This document shows, piece by piece, positions 58,749-64,000 of a DNA stretch of 64,000 nt; the stretch's first letter is position 1, and each line of letters opens with the position of its first letter. The translations under genes and the position numbers were made by a program. The stretch lies in NCBI GenBank assembly GCA_034440575.1, contig JAOTOL010001548.1, forward strand, positions 470,001-534,000. The letters run 5' to 3'. Below the pieces are notes generated by a model. The model was not told where the DNA came from and did no database searches. It saw only the letters and a program-made list of their open reading frames with translations. The DNA is from Imbricaverruca yamaguchii (Eukaryota; Arthropoda; Thecostraca; Neoverrucidae).

Positions 58749-61355
58749 CAGAAGAAAATGGATCAACTGAAACATTCCCGAAATAAAATATCAGAATTTC
58801 CTACATTTGACCACATGACCTCATGACCTCCCGATGCTCTTTGTCCATCGAAGTTCATAAATTTGACGGCGGAAATATAAATGGCCATGATTTCACTTAC
58901 GAAATCAAAACAAATCGCTCCTTTTATAAATATCCGATGTGGCCGTCCGCTCTTCATGACTTTGTGTGATTTTCCGATGTCTGGGTAAGACGGATTTTGT
59001 GTAAGCTTCCTTTCATTGGAAAGCTACAAGAGGTATAACAATGGCATGCGGACATCTACACCTTCTTAAAGTAGATCTTATGGTTTCCCTTAGAACTATC
59101 ACGAATTCCAAGGTCACGAGATGCCGAAAGGTCACCCATGGGTATATTCACGCGTAGCGACGTAATTGTACTGCGGAACAACTGATATGTATGGAATAAT
59201 ATCAAACATGGACAAAAATGCAACCCGACTTTATTCAATCTATTTCCTATATATTGCATCTGCCGCGGTATGTTGGTGCCTATAACAAACATGCAAATCA
59301 CTTTGTGTCAGCGATCAAGTGCTAGACAGGTGCATCATTTTGTGTTGAAGAAAAAGCATTGCGTCTCTGTGGACTGTTCATAACTATGCAATTAAGGCAA
59401 ACAAAAGCCGAGGTGTTTGTCTCGCGAATGTCTTTCCTCCTACCCCATCCGTACTTCGTATATGCAAATGTCCGTACTCCCCATCTGTACATAGCTCAAT
59501 GATATACAGCCTGGTGGCGGTTCCGAGGAACATAAAGGCGCTGGCGTTGATGCAGACGGATAACAGAGAAGTTGACATCGGGAAGGAAACGATAACAGGC
59601 TTGACAGAGCCGGAGCAGCGTACGAATCAGTTTTCGAAAACGCCTGGTGGAAAGAGGACGTGGTGAATGCTTTTTGACGTACATGAACGCTATAAGCAAT
59701 TGCGATAGTCACTGTGTCGATCCTTATCGACGCTATAGAATGTGAATGATAGACAAAATGTTGCTGAAATATCGGAAAATCACACTGAAAACGTGAGCAT
59801 GCTCACATTCCCACAGGTGTGGCTTTGCGTACGAAATTTCAAATTTGAAAATTTTCAAACTATTTTTTCAAAAATATCTCCAATTTTGTTTCACAATCGG
59901 CGTCAGAAATGAAAAGAATGAAACAGATGCACTGAAGGGAAACTTGATGCAAATAAAGTTCAGTACTCTGACAGGCTTAGAAGAACCAAACATGCGAAAA
60001 TCGACGAATGTGCAAAATGTATTTTGCGGAAATAATTGAACTCAACACTTACTTTCCATGAAAGAATATACGTTCTGTTGGCTCCTGGCTATCTACACCT
60101 GTTGAGAAGTCAATGAAAATGTCAAATGTCAATGTCAATGTCATGTGAATTTATATTTACTATCGTAGAAATCCTTTTCCTGAAATCCAAACTTTTATTA
60201 TCAAAATGTAATGCCCTGCTGGGCGTTGCAGTGACCAGAAATCACAGAAAGCGGCCTGAATGCATCCTACTTCACTCATGGCACAAAATGCAGCGTTACA
60301 TATTTGTCAATATAAATTTCCGACGATATCTTCATACTTCCTAAGGTGCCCACGGCCCCAGATTCCATGTTCACACCAAACATTCGGTTACGGCGGACTT
60401 CGAAATCGACGCCGTTTGTGACTAGTTCGTCATCAAAGCCAAATCGACGTCGTTTGATCAGTTTTCAATTTCCTAACCTTGTGCAACAGTGTCCCATGCG
60501 GAATGTCCACATGCGCAGTGTACTAAGAACGTCAATAATCAAGTCATATGAAAGTTGAGAAAATATTGCTTCCTGGCACAGCCTACGTGCATTGTGACAG
60601 TAAATAGTTGGTTGCAAAAGGTGTTCGACTGTACGTCCATATAAAAGATGCTCTGCAGGTGAAAAGAAAACATAATTATACTTCATGTTGTGATGTTAGC
60701 ATGGTCGAATATGGTCCGTCTGTATCGTTGTCATGTTTGATGCCATTCAGTACGGAAGTAAACTACGGTGACGGTTATGGCGATCATAAAATGCAATACC
60801 CATTGTTAAGGAAGCTACAATGGTTGCATTGGAGAGCTACAAATGTGTAAGTTGAAAAAAAAACACGTTCTCATCATGTGATGCCCATTTCATTGTTTAT
60901 CCCATCGTTGTTCGGTTGTGCATTGCATAGTACATTGAAGTAATGTGCGATGCGTAGGGTAGGCCCAAACGTGAACAATGAAGCCACGGGAAGCTTGTGA
61001 AGATGTTCATGTTTTCCGGGACATGCTATGTATGCCCGAACAAAAACGTAAGTGCTTGCATTACGATAGGGATTCGACCTACGTCCATGCAATTGATGCC
61101 CTCAGGTAGAATGAAGCCATAATTGTACCTCTTGTCGTGAGGCCAGCATGATCAGATGTTTCCATTACCAAACCACCAGATAAAACCAAATAAAATTATG
61201 TCGTCACATGCAAATAAGCTTATGTATAAATTATCGATAGTACCTTCTGACCGGTGGTGGCAGCCCGCTGTGTCTAAGGTGGCACGCTGCATTGTCGGTG
61301 CAGCACGTACTGATTACCTGCAGTCGTCTAGCCATGGGCGGGTGCGTCACTTTGG
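58011..61355. other. No gene recognised; one (TA)n
   Basis: A TA run at 58700-58746. A TCCAAGGTCA word near 59108. Frames are short throughout and no repeat relationships were noticed. Probably intergenic or Shab intron. Confidence 0.35.
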
Positions 61356-61795
61356 GGGCACCTCTCTCTCTATCTCTCCCTCTCTCTCAGAGATATAGCT
61401 ATCTATCTCTATCCCCGAGATAAAGAAAGATACAGAGCTAGAGATAGAGATAGGAATAGAGATAGAGATAGAGATAGAGATAGAGATAGAGATAGAGATA
61501 GAGATAGAGATAGAGATAGAGATAGAGATAGAGATAGAGATAGAGATAGAGATAGAGATAGAGATAGAGATAGAGATAGAGATAGAGATTGAGATAGAGA
61601 TAGGATAGAGATAGAGATAGAGATAGAGATAGAGATAGAGATAGAGATAGAGATAGAGATAGAGATAGAGATAGAGATAGATATTGAGATAGAGATAGCG
61701 ATAGAGATAGAGATGGGGATAGAAATAGAGATATATAGATATAGATATAGAGATGGAGATAGAGATAGAGATATAAATAGAGATATATATCGAAT
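61356..61795 (+). repeat. (GATAGA)n hexanucleotide repeat
   Basis: Starts with CTCTCT/TATCTC words (61362-61415), then about 50 units of GATAGA (61438-61770) with scattered interruptions, and decays to ATATAGATAT. The opposite-sense start makes it partly self-complementary. Confidence 0.95.
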
Positions 61796-61885
61796 CCCTA
61801 TCGCAACGCTTAGTTTTGAGATTAGACGGGGGAATGTATCAACCCCCCTCTCCGAGACGGGATGTGAGGATATGACCGAATCTCT
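61796..61885 (+). repeat. Fragment of dispersed repeat family D
   Basis: GCAACGCTTAGTTTTGAGAT, GGGGGAATGTATCAACCCCC, CCGAGACGGGATGTGAGGAT and ATGACCGAATC match the right ends of the copies at 19410-19490 and 43915-43985. Confidence 0.65.
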
Positions 61886-62299
61886 ATGATTGAAATGCTG
61901 AATGGGACAATATATGCAAAATTTTCATTTCTAGGGGATATTTTGATGCGCAAAATGACGTCTAACACAACTTAGACGAATATTTTAATTAACACACTGT
62001 CTCACTATATCGGTTCATCTCGGTTCGGCACCGTACCGAACCGATATGTGTTTGCATTGTGAACAGCATAGATGACATCGAAGATGGAACGAATTACTCT
62101 TCCATTGCGCAAGTTAGCACATCACTGGCGCTTGCCTGGTCAAACACACAGTTACTTCGCCTGCCAATTTATGCTTACATCCAGCACCACTGCCACTTTA
62201 TGATGATTACATTTCGCATCAGTAGTCAATCCCGCAAACTGCAGCACTGAGGAGTCCGAATTATAGCCTTATAGTTCGGTTGGGATTGATCTCGTTTAC
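61886..62299. other. Intron sequence downstream (minus sense) of the Shab exon
   Basis: The frame of the channel exon reads on to a stop at 62261 if no donor is used, ending [11 protein letters not shown]. No other feature seen. Confidence 0.5.
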
Positions 62300-62377
62300 G
62301 GCGCACCCGTTCTGTCGATACTGACCTGGGTCGATCATGGCGCACCCGTTCTGTCGATACTGACCTGGGTCGATCAT
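62300..62377 (-). repeat. Perfect 39-bp tandem duplication over the exon end and donor
   Basis: Two identical 39-bp copies (62300-62338 and 62339-62377), each containing CCCAG|GTCAGT on the minus strand. The donors fall after 62365 and after 62326. Thirteen codons separate them, so both keep the same phase. Confidence 0.95.
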
Positions 62378-63190
62378 GGCATCGACGATGTCCACCGATT
62401 TGGCGAAGGCGTCGCGCAGGTTGACTTCGTGAAGGCTGTTGGAGTTTTCCTTGCGGGCTTTCTCCAGCGCCTCGCGCCGCTTCATCGCCTTCTCGCGCAT
62501 CATCTGGCTCTTGTAGAACTCGGCAAAGTTGTTGACGATGATGGGAATGGGCAGGGCAATGACCAGCACCCCGCAAATGGCGCACGCCGACCCAATCACT
62601 TTTCCCAGGACAGTTTTGGGAAACGCGTCCCCGTACCCGACTGTGGTCATCGTGATCAGTGCCCACCAGAACGTTTGCGGTATGCTGCCGTAGTTCTCTT
62701 GGTTCTGCTCCTTCTCGGCAAAGTAGCACAGACTCGAGAAAATGAGTACGGTTATGGCTAGAAACATGAGCAGCAAGCCCAACTCTTTGTATGAGTTTTT
62801 CAGCGTGAAGCCAAGGCTCTGAAGACCCGTGCTGTGACGGGCCAGCTTCAGAATGCGCAATATCCGCATGATGCGGAAAATGGCAATAACGCGGCGCACA
62901 TCATCGAACTGGGACTCCTTCTTGCCCGAGTCCAGCGGAAAGAGCGACACGTAATAGGGCATGATAGCCAGCAAGTCGATAATGTTCATGGCGCCCTTGA
63001 AAAATTGCCACTTGTTGGGCGATGCGGCGAACCGCAGCAGGTACTCCAGTGTGAACCAGGTGATGCAGACTGTCTCCACTTGGGAGAGAATCTCATTATC
63101 ATTGCCATTATGCCTCAGGGATTTCACAGTGTTGAGCACCAGAGACGTTGTCGAGGCTACGATGAAGAGAACAGAAACAATGGCGAGCAC
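62365..63190 (-). CDS. Shab: Shab/Kv2 voltage-gated potassium channel, exon with S1-S6
   Basis: An 826-bp internal exon encodes the transmembrane core of a delayed-rectifier K+ channel, which acts in the plasma membrane as a tetramer. Acceptor TTGCTTGCAG precedes 63190; donor CCCAG|GTCAGT follows 62365. Counting from the first codon: S1 1-22, S2 about 38-56, S3 about 70-86, S4 with Arg/Lys every third residue 99-118 (R100, R106, R109, R112, K115, R118), S5 137-157, pore with TVGYGD at 183-188, S6 198-222 with the PIP hinge 214-216. The tail [15 protein letters not shown] and [14 protein letters not shown] is Kv2-like, which separates it from Kv1, Kv3 and Kv4. The T1 domain must lie in exons beyond the window. 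An alternative end at 62326 would add 13 residues. No frame damage is seen, so it is probably functional. Confidence 0.93.
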
Positions 63191-63800
63191 CTGCAAGCAA
63201 ATGATGGACTCGGTCACCGCTATGCTAGTGCACTGCATGCAGCTGTCAATTTCACAGCTACTTCACTCGCTTTAGGGAGCTGAAATCGCATTCTTCGGTT
63301 TGATCACTCTGCACCGCTCTGTGAATCGTTGCAAACTCTTGCCCAAAGCCAAGGTGTACTTGTGAGCATGCAATATTTGTTTGATGAGATTAATGGCTAA
63401 TGTCACGAGAAGTGTGAGCATGGACTCAACATTGACTCAAGTCTCAACCACCCACGCTCCTACGCGAATTCTTTGCCTTTTCCTGACATTCTCGATTTTA
63501 CTTTTATTCCTTGTATCAGTCCATATTTTGGTAACTCTGGTGGTGAAATCTGGTGTTTCATACGCTAAAACACGATAACTCATGAATTACATACATAGGT
63601 GTCACCAATAGTCATGTATGCATAATTGTAGAAACTATAAAATTCCGCATCCTCGTAAAATACTGTCAGTAGATTCATGAAAGATACGACCGACATATCG
63701 TATGTACCGATGATTTCTTCTCACACCAAATAATTATTCCGTAAATTGCATTGATGAACACTGTAGAGCACTGCCGGCACACTGGCTTGTCTAAGTGCTT
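63191..63800. other. Intron upstream (minus sense) of the Shab exon
   Basis: No exon-like sequence with splice signals recognised. A plus frame at 63381-63578 with a hydrophobic stretch is not supported. Confidence 0.5.
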
Positions 63801-64000
63801 CTATAAAGACATAAAAGATTAGTGCGCCTATGAGCCACAAGGTCCCTTCTTGGTTGCACTGTGTACACCGAACCAGTTGCCCACCAAATCCGTCCATCAG
63901 CCCTCCCTGTAATACTGAAAAGCAAGCCCTCTATTCTTATAATTATTGTGTATGCTGTTCTTAAAGACGTTCAATGTACATACAATGGTTTCTGGCAGCT
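63801..64000 (-). mobile_element. 3' end of a second CR1-type LINE copy (cut by window end)
   Basis: The reverse complement matches 36057-36260 of the LINE at 31565: the CAGCTGCCAGAA start, the GAACGTCTTTAA block, AATAGAGGGCTTGCTTTTCAG, CAGGGAGGGCTGAT, GGTTGCAC and the CTTTTATGTCTTTATA tail. Only the last ~40 codons and the 3' region are inside the window. It lies in the intron upstream of the Shab exon, in sense with the gene. Confidence 0.9.

Noticed and set aside
62226..62761. Other-frame proteins overlapping the channel exon
   Set aside because: Shadow frames of the Kv2 coding sequence.
63381..63578. Small membrane protein on plus
   Set aside because: A single hydrophobic run in an AT-rich intron; no conserved motif.

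Overview
The window is nuclear DNA of an animal, most likely an arthropod. The one conserved host gene is a Shab (Kv2) potassium-channel exon interrupted by spliceosomal introns. The rest is introns or intergenic DNA filled with decayed transposons and many tandem repeats. Simple-repeat richness, a CR1-type LINE and a tRNA-headed SINE would fit a crustacean or chelicerate, but I cannot fix the taxon. I see no bacterial-type operon, rRNA gene, functional tRNA gene or CRISPR array.

Host gene: on the minus strand, 63190-62365 encodes S1 to S6 of a Kv2 channel between a good 3' splice site and a good 5' splice site. A perfect 39-bp tandem duplication (62300-62377) carries a second copy of that donor. 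Earlier exons (the T1 domain) must lie beyond base 64000. GC-rich candidate exons on the same strand at 48269-48121, 40439-40356 and 17978-17380 have compatible phases. They could be the C-terminal tail or alternative 3' ends, in which case much of 17-63 kb is Shab intron. This is a hypothesis, not a demonstrated gene model.

Mobile elements: a decayed retroelement reverse transcriptase (about 1.56-2.01 kb); a ~900-bp element with inverted ends flanked by TA (8104-9000); two copies of a ~3-kb family with short inverted ends and an internal ~285-bp tandem array (10152-13381 and 24732-27740); a pair of inverted arms around a broken zinc-finger-like reading frame (20950-23290); a 144-bp MITE-like palindrome (24461-24604); two copies of a tRNA-derived SINE (31437-31130 minus, 38878-39165 plus); a nearly full-length but dead CR1-type LINE with an SGNH-esterase ORF1 (31565-36268); the 3' end of a second copy (63801-64000, minus); and another LINE reverse-transcriptase tail (57525-58010). 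Two unclassified dispersed families occur at 18.7/43.2/61.8 kb and at 30.7/37.4/39.4 kb.

Tandem repeats: at least twenty arrays with different units, from TA, GA, CA and CTA/CTG runs to units of 6, 12, 13, 15, 16, 30, 34, 37 and about 177 bp. Many long open frames in the window are only read-through of these arrays and are not listed as genes. A few unrecognised open frames (13642, 14744, 28278, 28710, 39929, 42504) are listed with low confidence.
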